Assembly (NCBI GenBank): GCA_009760855.2
Contig: WPIO01000048.1
Span: 2,880,001 to 2,944,000 of the forward strand
Origin: Cristatella mucedo
Lineage: Eukaryota; Bryozoa; Phylactolaemata; Cristatellidae
Direction: 5' to 3'
Length of the DNA stretch: 64,000 nucleotides
Positions 1 to 13,400 of the stretch are shown here, piece after piece (within the stretch, counting starts at the first letter, position 1; every line of letters begins with the position of its first letter). The translations under genes and the position numbers were made by a program. The notes beneath the pieces were generated by a model. It worked only from the letters and a program-made list of their open reading frames with translations. It searched no databases and was not told the origin of the DNA.

Positions 1-469
1 CAGATCTACTCCCCCACCAGGCCAAGCATCGTACCACCTGCTTTTCGGAATCCAACAGTCTACCAATACCTCGTACAAACCTCAAATCTTTTGGAGACCA
101 TGCATTCAGTTCGTATACTCCCAAAGCCTGGAACTCCCTCCCGACTTGTCTCAGAACATCCCCTGACTTGACCACATTTAAAAAGAACTTAAAAACACAC
201 CTATTTAGGACAGCATTTAGTGGGTCACTGTGATTCGTCCTTGATGTTCTTATGCGTGCCGACACTGTGCATGCTGCCACTAACCACATTTGCATGCTGA
301 CCCTGTGCATGTCACCCCTAGCCATGTTATTCATATTGCTTAATTAGCATGATATTACTCACCATTCAATCGTGTTTCCCTTTGCAGCAAATGTAAAGCG
401 CCTAGAAAGAGATTGAGTTCTCCGAGGGCGCTTTATCAAGTGTATTATTATTATTATTAGTATTATAGC
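1..469 (+). mobile_element. LINE-A 3' end, continues past left edge
   Basis: Plus-strand end of a LINE-A copy: coding remnant 'ccaggccaagcatcgtacc' to 'gtgattcgtcc', then the 3' UTR (agaaagagattgagttctcc) and an ATT run at about 445-465. It ends about 45 bases before kinase exon 1. Confidence 0.85.
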
Positions 470-512
470 GATGCTGGCTGCCATTTCGAATTACGACTGC
501 GCATGCTTGCAG

Positions 513-704
513 GCAGTGACATTGCTGCTGTCATACGGGGCAGATCCAACTCTGAGGAATTACGACGGGCAGACGGCGTTGGAAGTGGCCTCACCGGCGA
601 TCAAGCAGGCCTTGCTGGACTCACTGGAACGTGACGGGTCGGCTCAGCAGCGCCTGCTACAGGCCGCTTGGCAGGGCAATGTCGAGGTTGTGCGAGCGCT
701 ACTG
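513..704 (+). CDS. Kinase gene exon 1 of window: ankyrin repeats
   Basis: Acceptor after tgcttgcag, donor CTG|gtaggc, phase 0 at both ends, 64 residues. The protein reads [20 protein letters not shown] and then a helical [18 protein letters not shown], the LLL..GADP..R/N..G.TAL pattern of an ankyrin repeat followed by the start of the next. It looks tankyrase-like in spacing. The exon begins inside a repeat, so earlier ankyrin exons should lie left of the window. Confidence 0.85.
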
Positions 705-3700
705 GTAGGCATGGTGTGCAGGCATGCGGTTTGCAAGAGAGCTAGCTTGCTGATACTTTTACCCAGCGACCCAATGCATAAAAAAGAATTCTAGCGATAT
801 CGTTTGCTGTCGATTTACTGCCTGGTCGACATGCAACAATGGTCGTGATCAACAGCTCGACGATATCTTGATAGGCTTTTTAGAATGAAGGATTGGCAAA
901 AGATATGCTCAACTCTGTGCAGCACTTGCACATTGATTGACGAGAACGATTGGTAAAGCTGCCGATGGCTTTGATAGAATCGCACTTGTCCAATCGTGAC
1001 CATTCAATGTCATATGGTTGCCAAGTCTCATCCAGCAGACCAGCCACCTGTGGATTCCATAATGAGCCTCTCGGAAATGATACTGGCCCATGCTATTGGC
1101 TGTTACTCCTATGCTGACGATACCTAGCCGTTCTTGTCATTTTAACCATCGGAGTAAGCTTCAGCGACTGGCAAACTGAACTTATGCATTGCAGAATTCG
1201 ATCCTGGATCATCGCCAGTTTTCTTAAGCTTAAAGATAAAAAAGAACTCACAGGACAACCTAAACGGCTGGACTAAGAGATTTTGCTCTTCCAATTGGCG
1301 TTGCAATAGTGTGTCCGTCATTGCGCTCATAGCTGATGAGTTCTTTTTGACGACTGCTTGAATTTTAGAAGTTTCATTCGGTAGACCACTTCCATGATTA
1401 GTGTCATGTGTGATCCATGTCCAAGATTAGGGTCTGCTTACCGAAATGGCTGGTTAAATATCTTACTAGAACCCTGATTCTGTCTAGACTGGACTAGTGC
1501 AATTCAGTTTTGGCTAGGCTACCGAAAAGCCATATAGCTGATGTTTGAAATGGCTGTAACGTTGGTCAATAAATCCAAGAGACACTGTGCCTCTTTGCTG
1601 ACCCACAAGACCCGCTAATGCTGGGCTCCTTCATATCTAGCTAAACTGCTGTATCAGTTTCAGCCTTACCGTGCTCTCAGGTCCTCTATGGACAATAAAT
1701 CAGCGGTTCTAATCTTTTGCCTTAAGAATGCTGGAAACAGACGCTTTTGCTTTGAGGGTCCTAGACTGTGGAACTCACTCCCGCAATCTTATACAATGAC
1801 ATCCACTCTCCTGCTGCCAACTGTGGCATATCCTTTCCAGCCGTCCTGATCTGCAACTTACGTGCTAGTCACGACCTCGGCTCCATTCCTGAATCAGCTA
1901 TGCTTCTCACTTTCTCTTTGTTGCTTGAAACGGAGTCTGTTGGCTACCATATGTGCACTGAAAGCCGCTTAGGGTTTGAGTATTCAATTGAATAAATGCT
2001 GACGTCAGACAACACCCTGCTATTCATGCTGCTTAGTTCGAGACTAGCTATCCTAATGATTGCTTTATGGTTTACCCAAACATCACCGAGGCAACGACCA
2101 AAAATTATGGATGCCTTAAACTCCACTTTTTACGAGGTGTCATTACAAATATACAGATTGGGCAACCTACTATTAAAAAATGCACACAAGTGCTGTACAA
2201 ATATTTTCCTCATTAAATTAAAATATCGAGAAATGCCTCGAACATATTTCTGGCCACTGCTACGGAATGGTTTCAAGCTGTGTGTGGGCAGCTGTTCCCA
2301 GAAGCCTTGCCAGCTGCACGTGATTGCATTTTCGAAAACAAGGGCAACTGCAGTGCAAGCCAACTAGCATATTTGTACTCACGAAGGTGCAGCTGACATT
2401 CGGTCGTGCCGTGTCGCGCTTCGGCTCGGTGAGTGGCATGCCTCGCACCGGCTCGGCAGTCACTCTCCGATGCCTTGCAGGCAGGCAGCAAGGCAGTTAG
2501 CATCGACTTCCGCAACTCGGACGGCTTCACGGCTCTGCTGCTCGCGGCGCGTGACGTGTTTCTCTTCGAGAAGCTTGGACCGCAGCTGGTCGCCGCCTAC
2601 AATCCTCGGGCCGTCGTCACCGAGCTGCTGCACCACCGCGCGTAAGCTTGGCTCCCCCATCAGTGCTGCAGCTCCAGTCCCTGCTGCTGTGCCGACTGTC
2701 TGTAGCCGCTGTTCACTGCCGCATCAAAGGTATTCAAACAGAATGTGTCGAGCTGTGGAAACCGAATCGCTTTTACTGCTGCTGCGATCGACCATTTTGC
2801 ACATGCAATCACCTGCACCAATGTATGGCCACCGTCTCTGTGTTTTGTTTCTTATAAAGGACCGTAAGCTTTGTGAGCTGTACTTGCACTCCTGTCTCTG
2901 CACAGCGGTGTGCCGTCGGTCGAGGAGGGGGTTTATTCGCAATCTCTCATTTAGCAACATGTCTGATGAGACAATGTTTAGCTATGCAGGTTGGTAACAA
3001 AAGCGATCAAAGAGATACTCAAGCATGCAGCACAACAAGGTATTTAAAATCCCTCCGATCATTGACCTAGCTGCATTCATTGTCGTCAGTCGCATCCGAT
3101 AATTGCAGCTGTCTATTGTGCCACGAATTGTGCATGTCACATCGATCGATGCCAACACATCGTGTAGACACTATCCTGTATAACTGTGACTGAAGAACTA
3201 GGCTATGCTTTCTCAAGGCCATATTCAGAAGACCGAGTTTGTGTTGTCTGATTGTGTGTGCATACAGCACAAGCTGTTGCCTGCTTAAGCATTACGGGTA
3301 TCCTTATAATCTTAAGAGATGAATCCGAAGATTATTATTCGTTCCTGCTTAGATAAGAGCTTGCATTTGTATGTCTCAGAATTTTGACGAATGGTTGCTA
3401 GTTTTCTTTTGTGATGGTGAAATGATGGGTCTCCATAAACTCCTTAATCCGAAAACTTGGTCTTTGGGTCTTCTTTTTCGGCCTGCTTGCTACTTGCTGC
3501 TAAGTCTAACTAGACAGAGGTTCCACCAACCACATTCAGCCACCCTGGACGATGCTCGTTTTTAAATTCGGGCACGTGAGCAAGGGGTTTTCTGATGTTA
3601 AAACAGTTGTGGCCAGTAGATTTTGTATTTATTTCATGATTTCAGAAAACTTTAAATCTCGAACTCAATTTCGTTCGGAGCTTTATGCCAATCTTATAAT

Positions 3701-6700
3701 CTCTTAGTATTGGACCATTTTTGCATGTGCTTTAGTTGCCTTCTATGTCAGCTTGTGATTATACTCTGCCTATTGTCCTACGTGGTTTCGCATCATGCGG
3801 CAAGTTCTGCACCGATTACAGGCTGATGGTACTGACACATGAGCACGACAACCTCTCTCGTTCGCCAAGTTTGCTCAAGAGGGCTACTTGTGGCAATAGG
3901 GATCCCGAGAGAGATGCTCAGCTATGTAGTTAGCTTTCCGATGCAAGTCAATAGTTGAAATGGAGATCTGTGAAATAACGTATAATTTTTATTAACTTTA
4001 TCCCTATAACTCATGGCCAGCCAGCAGACGATGTCGAGTTCCCATATTCGGTTTGGAAATCTTGCTAGCAGCTCAGTGCAAATAATGCCACTCAAAATGA
4101 TATTTGAAAGAATGTATTATAGAATCCGTCTTGATGATGTCGTCGTTTATCAGCACGCTCCCAGCCTCAAAATTAGAAAGCTGGCAAAGTGAGCACTGCC
4201 GGTTCCGGTTGTAGGGACGTCAATATATGTGACTTCGAGGGGAAGACTCCACTGCATCATGTTGCTGCTTGCAAGTCATCTCTGGCTGCCTCGCTTGTTT
4301 CGTGCCTTGTCAGTGCAGAAAACCTAGGTAAGGTGGTTGCTTTGTGTGTGCTATGTGCTGTAAGTCTGGCAACGATCCCTCACAAAATTTGCTCACCCAG
4401 CAGCACCTCAATAGCCTCCGCATGGAATCTGGATGTCCTGTTCTAAAACGACCCATCGATATATGACCGCATTAGCTCCACCGTAAAGCAAAAGGGCAGC
4501 TGATTTAACAGCTACATTGTATGGTGACAGAGCACCGCTTTCATCCACTTACAGCAGGCAGTAACTGATGTCTGCGGCAAGGCTCATACTAACGATCAGG
4601 GTCGAAAAGTGTTAGCTATGACTATGACGGGTTTAAACACAGCGAAGTCTGCCTACTTTCAGCTATGTTATATTGCAGGGATTCAGGCTGCTTAAATAAG
4701 GGCACCGCAGAAAATTTAGGGAATGATAATAATAATAATAATACTAGTAATGCACTTGATAAAGCGTCCTCAGAGAACTCAATCTCTTTCAAGGCGCTTC
4801 ACATTTGCTGCAAAGGGAAGTGCAATTGAATGGCGAGTAATATCATGCTTGATAAACATGAATAGCATGGTTAGGGTTGTATTCGTGACATCCCATTTGA
4901 CTCGTGTAACTATCTTCTTGCAGGTCAGCCTGCCTATGCAATCAGATGCAAGACTGAGCCGCTAGGCTAGTCTGTCATGAGCGGTGTAGCTTCGGCAGCA
5001 AACCACTTCTTTCCGTGTCCACATCAAGCAGCGAATCGATTTAAACGTCCTACTGCTTACTTATAGGTACCTCCATTCTTTGGCACCGCCGGCTTACCTG
5101 TCTGCAATTTGTACTCCTCAGGTTCCCCTTACACCTGCCACCCACTACTTGGAGACTCTAATCGGTTAGCTATGCCTGTAACCAACATCTAATCCTTCAG
5201 AAACCGTGCTTAAGCAGTTCCAACGCACCTAAAACCTATAAATCATTTCTGACTGACATCATGACATTTCAAGCCAAGCTAAAAGCTAACCACTTTCGCA
5301 TAGCAAAATGCCAAGCTGGTTTGGTCCAGTGGTTAAGTTGCTCGCCCCGACCAAGGTCTGGCTGAGGTCGTGGGCTCGAGCCCGTAGGCATATGTGAAGC
5401 ACCTGAATAGAGATTAGGTTCTCTTGGGGCGCTATACAAATGAATTATATATATATATGTCCATATGAGTCTCTTTATGTGCTAGTGCCTGGTGCACTTG
5501 TACATATTATTATTAATAAAAAAATTAAAATTGAAAAGGTTTCTGACTGAACAGCCTTATTTATCTAGCGGCAGAAGAGCCTTAAAGGCTATCACCACTG
5601 CTAGCAGTCGGCAGTAAAGGATTGCTCACTGCAGGATTTGAATCCACGACCTGGGTCGTAAAGAGCAAGCACCTTACCCCCTGGGCAAAGGCCCAGGGGC
5701 TCAGTGACATGTTTATTTTCTAACCAATGTTTAATAGTCTGAAGGAGATTTAGATTTTAGGGTGCTTTACGAACTCATTTTATTATTATTGTTGCTTTTA
5801 TTTGGCCATAATCAGATGTGATCATCATTTCTAACCGTGAGCCAGTGCAGACGTGATCATCATTTCTAACAGTGAGCCAGTGCAGATACGATCATCGTCA
5901 TTCTAGCAGCAAACCAGTGCAGATATGATCGTCGTCATTTCTACCGGTGAGCCAGTGAGTTGCTTGTCGTTGTAGAGAGGCCTGACAAGCGCTGCTTTGT
6001 GCCGATCCACTGCGCTTGTCAGTCTGGCAATGCTGACGTGCTTGGCGCCCTGCTTGCAGCAGGTTCTGATGTCAACTGCCGAGGCTTTGGTGGTGCCACA
6101 CCTCTACATGTTTCGGTGAGTTTCTCAGGTTCTAAAGTGTATTTTCAGCTGACTCTTTCTGCGTGATGTTGAGCTTTTTGTTGCATAGAGCTACTTCATT
6201 GTGTTGCATATACCTTGCGCAGCAGCAGCAGCCAAACGTATTGCCATCGAAATCTGCTTTTTAATTCCATGCGCTGGCAGAAATGTATCATAACTGCGTC
6301 TCCGATTCGTCAGCATCTTGATATGGTGTAGCATTACTTTTAGGATTTAGATCATCGGGTAGTCTTCATTTGGCTCAGGTATGACTAAACGATGCAGAAT
6401 CATGCCCGGTGTGCTCCAACACTAAGTGCTGGCTAAGAACACCTATAATTGCAAGTGTATTGTGCAACTGCCTAATAGAAATACTGCTCATGCAAGTAGC
6501 CAAGTGAACGAGTTATCTTCTTGGTAAGCTGTTCAATCCAACTGTCTAAACTCTGGCGATCGATGGGAATGGCATAATGTAAACGGGCCTTGGGCTCATT
6601 TACAGAGCAGCGTTCTTGCCAAGATTTTATCTTGAGCCGAAAGTTATCTTGTTACCAAGTGGTCACTTACCTGGTATCTGATCATTGTCGCTTAGGTCCG

Positions 6701-9700
6701 GTGATAGGCAGACAGGTTTGCACATCAGTTAGTTAGGTCAACTGTGAGTTGGGTAACAAAAGTAAACTCTGTGTTGTCAGTAAGAATAAAATATGGTAAT
6801 TCTGGAGGCACGATCAATTCTGCTCAAATGGCAGCTGGTAGCACTTCACCAATTGGTAGCTTTGCAAAGTGCCCTGAATATGAGTTACCTTACTAGATTT
6901 GAAATGACACACTCATATGACACACACAGAGTCAGGGCATCACAAATGGTAGGCTTGCCATTTGTAATATTTGAGTTGGACTGCTGTGCATCAAGTGTCT
7001 TCTTGTCTGTGCTCGGTTATATGAAATATATATATGTATATGTATATATAATTAGTTAATTTGTATAGCACTCTAAGAAAACCTAATCTCTATTCAGGGG
7101 GTTCACATATGCCACGGGGCTCGAGCCCTCGACCTCTGCCAGACCGTGGTCGGGGTACTGGGCACGGTCGGTATTGATGTTGTCAGCAGGCAACATAGCT
7201 GGCCTATTGGATGCTTTGCCAGCATTACCAGTTATGCTTTTTTCTAATTGGCTAACTCAAGTGTTAACCTGAAGCCACCTTCAAGTAGTTTAAATTAACC
7301 TTTAGGGACGGACATTGCATGACGAAATGACTGGAGGGTGAATCTATTAATCATCCTTCATAGAATGTTTCAATATTAATCATCCTTCATAGAATGCTTC
7401 TACTTGCTATCCAGTGACCCTGTACCTACTTTGTGAAGTGAGACTAGACTCATACTTTAGCACAAAGCTGTCTCTGCAAGTACCTAGAACCTAAAGTCAT
7501 TCATAGGAATTTAAACTCTCGTCCCATGAATGCTGTCTTGTGAGTGGTTTGGAGCATCCTGGTATGGTTCACTAACCATCTCTGTTAATTAAATAAATAA
7601 TAAATAAGTACTAGTTGATTTAAAAGTCTCTTGTATAGCAGCAGAAGAGCCTTAAAGGCTATCATCACTCCTTGCAGCGGCAATAAAGAATCGCCCACCA
7701 CAGGATTCGAAACCACGACATTGGCACCTTGGTCGTGAAGAGCTACCACCTTACCTAGTGCGCCATCACGGCCCACCAGTTACCGTTTTCACCACGAATG
7801 ATGCTCTCTAGTCACCGATATCATGGCTTGCTGCAAGCATTTGCTAGAAATTCCAACTTTTAAGTGATATATTTCCATGGCAAAGGTGGAAACCAGGCAT
7901 CCAACCGTGATGGATACTCTTTGTTATCAGCTCCAAGTGCACGAGGAAAGAATGTCCTGCCGACCACTTCAACGATCATCTGCAGGTGGTGCACAATAAT
8001 AATGACAATATTAATAATAAACGTTTGTGCAGCACCCATAGAGAACTTAATCTCTTTCTAGGCACTTTATATGTAATGTAAAGGAAGCAATGTCAGCAGC
8101 CGTGGAGATTGCAGCATCCATAACCGGGCAATCAATCATTTCACCAATAATTATATAAATGCATGCTGATGCAATTATGCCAAGTTGTGGGCAAACTAGC
8201 TAATAGAGCAGTTTCTTACACTTACTTACCTTAGACTCACTGTATAACCTGCCTAACTGTATCACCTAAAGAGCCGCTCAGCCAGTGTTTATGACTGCAG
8301 TATTTATGACAGTCCCGACCCTCGAACACGAGCTTACGAGACGTGTCTTAACAGTAAGAGGCTCTTTTCTTGGTTTGATGCTGCTCTTGCACATGCCGTC
8401 CGATCGATTATTTGAAACTCTAGCCACAATAATCCGAATAGCCATGTTTTGTGTATGCATCTCCATAGGAAAGTACCTAGCAATCTTTCTGTGCATGCCA
8501 TACTTGTGGATGCCGATGCATGTGTAACCTATGTACCAGCATAAACTGCACTTCTAGTTTGAAATACGCTGAGTCTGATGGTGGGTTTGTCACAAAAACT
8601 TTGTGAGTCGCACTAGTGCTTTAACCAGGTGTCTCTTAATTGGCAGTTGGCTGAAGTAACCGTTTGCCTAATGCCCAAACTGAGGTAGATGATGTATGCT
8701 GTACATTTTTATATGATCTAGGCCTAACCGCTGTGCTGTTAATATCAGCAGTGTCGTGTTTGGTACTCGAAATTCCTTACTGGTCAAGCCTCTGAACACG
8801 ATGTTTTCTTGCATTGGGCTGACTGAGAAAGCAGGTTTGCGTTTTAAAAGTGACTTTATTCTAATGCCCAGCACCGCTTAGCTCCATCACGTCCAACCAG
8901 TTGTACAGAAGTAGCACTGATACTGCCTCTGCACCACTGACCTCTCCTCCTCATGCCTCCGGGTCCTCCCAGAACCATTAAGCTGCTCCTATGAAAAAGT
9001 ATAATTCATTTTTATAGCGCCCTTAGTCTCTATTCAGGCGCTTCACATGTGCCATGGGGCTCGAGCCCACGATCTCGGTCAGCAAATACATTCACTTTGA
9101 CCTTGGTCATTAAAGGCGAGCACATTAACCACCTGGGCACACCAACTCCTATGCTCCTATGCTTTTTCATTTGGTTCAGAGCTATTGGTGACAGATGGCT
9201 GAGCTGAGCTGGTCTCAAACTTTGGTTCTATGAACATTTAGCAGTTCTAGCACAATATAATAATAATAGTAATTCATTTGATAAAGCTTTCTCAGAGAAC
9301 TCAATCTCTTTCTTGACACTTTACAATTGCAGCAAAGGAAGCACGATCGAATGGTTAGTGGCAGCATGCTCAATAAACAACAAGAATAACATGATTAGAG
9401 GTGACATGCCAGGGTCAGCATGCAAGTATGGTTTGTGGCAGGTTGAAGCTGACTTGCGAATGCTGCTGCAGATTCCAGCACGTTGCTTCCGGTCAGTTGC
9501 TTCTGCTTTGCTATTCACATCATTGATTAGTACAGCTGTCTTCATTGTGCGAAATGTATGTTGCTGGCCACGATTAGAAGTGGAAAGCTGCTCAGAATTA
9601 TTGGTCCCATGCTTCCTGTAACTCACTGCACTCATGTCTTCCGGCTTGTGCAATAAGGCGCTTACAGTTGCTGCAAACTATGCAGCAGCTAAGCTTGTCA

Positions 9701-10359
9701 GTCGTGAAAGTCACAGTTCCCACATTCCACCACTTCTCACCGACCTGGACTGGCTTCTCGTCAAGCATCGTATCGTTTTCAAGGGTTTTTTGCTCATTCT
9801 TAGGTCCCTTCACTCTCTTTCTTCAGCTTCCCTATCCGAACTACTTTCCAATCAGGATGGCATCGTACCACCTGCTCTTTGTAATCAAGTCCTTCAGCTG
9901 TACCTCTAGCCATCCTCAAATCCTTCGGTGATCGTGCCTTTAGTTCTTATGCTCCCAAAGCCTAGAGTCTCTCCCGACTGACGTCATGACCACACCCGTG
10001 GCCACATTTAGAAAGAACGATTCCACATCCGGTTTTAGGGTGATCTCTTGCGAGATTGACAATGCGGCTCTTTACGTGCTCTTTAGAACCTGTCTTTACT
10101 TTTGCCAGGCCTACAACAATCACGACCAGGTGGCCTTTACGCTGCTGGCTCACGGTGCCGACGTAAGTCTTGTGGACGACGCTGGCCTGGCGCCAGCGGA
10201 CGTGGCTCGAAGCAGCCGCATCAAGAAGGCGCTCAAGGAGGCACGCTCAGCTGCCGCTCTGCGCGCCGGCCTCCGGCTGGCCCCAGTGAAAGTGCCCGGA
10301 CTACGAGGCAGCGGCAACGGCACGCCTGGCCTGGCCAACGATGTGGACTCGCAGATACT

Positions 10360-10435
<76 letters not shown>

Positions 10436-13400
10436 CGTGTACGAACGCCATTCCCCAGCAGAAGTCGTCTCTCCGAGTGGCCTTGAGCCGTGCTTTAGCT
10501 AGCTAGCTAGCTGCTGCTGCTGTGCTAACTAGTACGAATTTCTCTTGTTTTTTTGTGGAGCCAGTGGCTGGACGGCGAGACCAGTCAGAGACTCAATGCA
10601 GCCTCTGCTAAGCTGGAAGACGGTCACTTACTAGCGACAGCATCTGCTTCTGCCCAGGATGCTGGCAATTGCGAGTACGTAGCTGCCTTCGTGCGAGCCT
10701 CTGTTGCTAGTGATTGTGGAGCTCTCTACTTTCATGCCCGTCGTGTAGATTGGGTGGCAACGACCCAGTGCGAAAGCTGGGAGCCACCAGAGGTCAGCAA
10801 CAGCGGCCTCTTACTACCAGGGGCCCGAGTGGCCGGGACGTTGTGACCTTGTCTGTAAACATAAGGACTGCCGGTCACCCCGTGCAGCTTGCTCCACCCA
10901 GTGGCGATCCGCTGACTGCCAGGAGCAGCATCGGCAGCAGCGGCGGCAGCAGCAGCAGCACTGCCTTGTCCAGTCTGCCTCTGGAAAGACGTCCGGGCGG
11001 CGGCTGCAGAGGTGAGAGCTGCTTGACTGGAGCCTGCAGCAAGAAGAAGCTGCTAGCCGCTTGCTTGCACTGGCCTCGCGGGTCAGCGTAGGATTCTGGC
11101 CGCTCTTCTTCGACTTCTCCCGTCGCGAGTAGCATGGTACTCGGATGCATGGGCAGGTGAGGGACGTAACGAAACCCATGCTTTGCCCATGACTTGCCCT
11201 TCGCATCGGCGATGAGCTTGCCAAGGCGGTTTGTCACCTCGACTTGACGCCTGGTTATTTGCTGTGGATCATGCATGTATGCTTTGTCCAGAATCAATCT
11301 GCCACTCGAAACGTGCGCTGGAGGAGTGTGATGTGTTGAAACATGCAGTTGTTACGTTGACCTCAGCCTTGGTCTTCGTCCCATGAGAAGATTTTTTCTG
11401 CTTCCCACCCTGCTCCTTCCCTCCCCAATCCACTCCATCCTAACTCAGCTCCATTGCCGGCAGCTGGTGTGTTCGCGGCAACAGATTAGCCACCCCTTTC
11501 CTTTGCTTACCGTGGAACTTACTTCCCAAATTCTCATGCAGCGATCTTGTCTACTACTACCGTTCTTGGCACTTACCTTTCGGCCATCGGTTGCTGCTAT
11601 GTTAAAGCTGTGCACTTCCTCGATTGCCCTCCTGACTCAGCTTTGCTTGTACATTTTCTTACTTGCACTAGATTTAAGTGCGAGACTTTAAGCTACTTCG
11701 TGCATACCACAATCAGTGCAGGCTTTGAGCATGCTTTAAAAATGCTCTCCAATGCAACAATGCTGGTTTGCTTCGGCGAACACGAATCGTTAGGTTCTAT
11801 GTCAATAAGTAGAACAGCCATAGAGAACAAAAAAGGGCAGATCACGCTTTTTTTATTATTAAAACAAGCCAAGTCATACGTGTGTATGTAGCATTTGCAG
11901 GCAATTTTCAATTGCCTGAAACACGGTCAGATATGCTTTTTTAGAACCAGTGTACCATATGTACTATAGAGTCCTTGGACACCAAGGCAGCAAAGCAGCT
12001 CCACACCACCACATTAAGTTGTTGCCAGCATTGGACTGTCTTTGAAGAGTTTTGTCCACTTGTGCTTTGTTGTGAAGATGGAAAGCATAACGACATCGTC
12101 GGCGCTGTGGAGCACGCAGAAACTGCTCTTCCCGGACAAAGCTTGCTCTCCAGTCTCTCGTATCTTTCATCTGTTGCGTCTGTCAGTGCCTTAAGTCAAC
12201 CCGAGATCATTGGTAGGGTCAATGTAACTAGCGCCTCTATCTAGGAATGCTCACAGGTCGCCCCCCCCCCGACGGAGTCCAAAGCGTTCGGTTTCCAGGC
12301 ATTCTGCTGTACCAGCAGCATGGTGGGCTAGCCGTGATACGTGGTAGAGCAGTCCACCAGAGGTTCAGCTCTGCCACGTATGATGGACCGGCCCGGTTGC
12401 TTCGGCTGCGCCAAACATTGGAAATTAAGACGTCTTTACAAGCTGGATTTTAGCTGCACCTTCGCGAGAGTTTAGCGATACGTGGCATTTTGCTTCGAGG
12501 ATTAATTGCTCGAGAATAGCGGCCAATGACTGTATAGCTGGCAGAGTAACACCTCCTTTCGGTGCCCTTCCTTCGAAGGCCCAAGCAGCCACAGTCTTAT
12601 CTGTATTTAGTTGCCATATAGCTGCCGATTTTCGGGATGCCCTTGCAAGGACCGTAAGCATCGAATGGTTCTACTGTCAGATACCTGTGGAGTGTACTGC
12701 TCTACTGGCATCGATCGCCTTTGCTGAACTGACTCTGTATGCCAAACGAAAGACAACACTTTCTGATCATCTTTGCCAGCCCAGCCACTTCTTGGATAGC
12801 CCGAAACGAGTGCTTGTTATCCTTCTTTGTGCACGGCACTTCTTTGTTTTAGCCGTGGCTAGACCTTTTTCCGGGTGCAGTGAGCTCAGAAGAAAATGCT
12901 GTGGGCGATGTGCGCAGCTGACTCATGTTCCGCTAAAAGCACAGGGTGCACGTGCAGCATGCGACCGCTCGGCGACTGGCCTTCTGGACGTGCTGGCTTG
13001 CGATTTCCGGAATGACAAAAGGCAGCCGTGACTGGTTGCGCGAGGGAGGCTGAACACTTGCTATGTAAGCGTGATGCAGGTGCTCTGAATTTTGTGTCCG
13101 GGTCACGTGACGATTTGCCGTTGCAGAAGACAGCACCTTGAGTGTTGCGTCAGACGCCGGCAGCGTGACGGCGCCGCACATTCTGCCTCGCAGCAACCAC
13201 CATACAATCCTGCCCCTGCAGCAGAAGCCGAGGCATCCGCTGGCAACGCCTCTCTATCCGCTGGCTTCGGTGCACGACGTGGCAGCGGCCTGTGACACCA
13301 TCATTGTGAAAGGTCAAGGTCTTTGAATTTTGCTTTGCAAGCAGCCGATCGGCTCGATTGGCATTAGCAAAGAGTGGACGCATGACAGAAGAGGGTTCCT

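Larger units (their letters stand above)
6116..10108 (+). other. Intron 4, about 4 kb, repeat-bearing
   Basis: It contains SINE-A (7048-7163 and 9002-9150, both minus), SINE-B (7608-7785, minus) and LINE-A fragments (7995-8090 minus, 9245-9420 minus, 9620-10015 plus). A directly repeated 30-bp unit sits at about 7343-7400. I see nothing in 6116-7000 or 8100-8990. Confidence 0.6.

Noticed and set aside
5311-5455. Possible functional tRNA genes at SINE heads (here and at 7608, 49478, 54078 and others)
   Set aside because: A- and B-box-like segments are present, but no complete cloverleaf, and each is followed by the same non-tRNA body and tail, which means SINEs.
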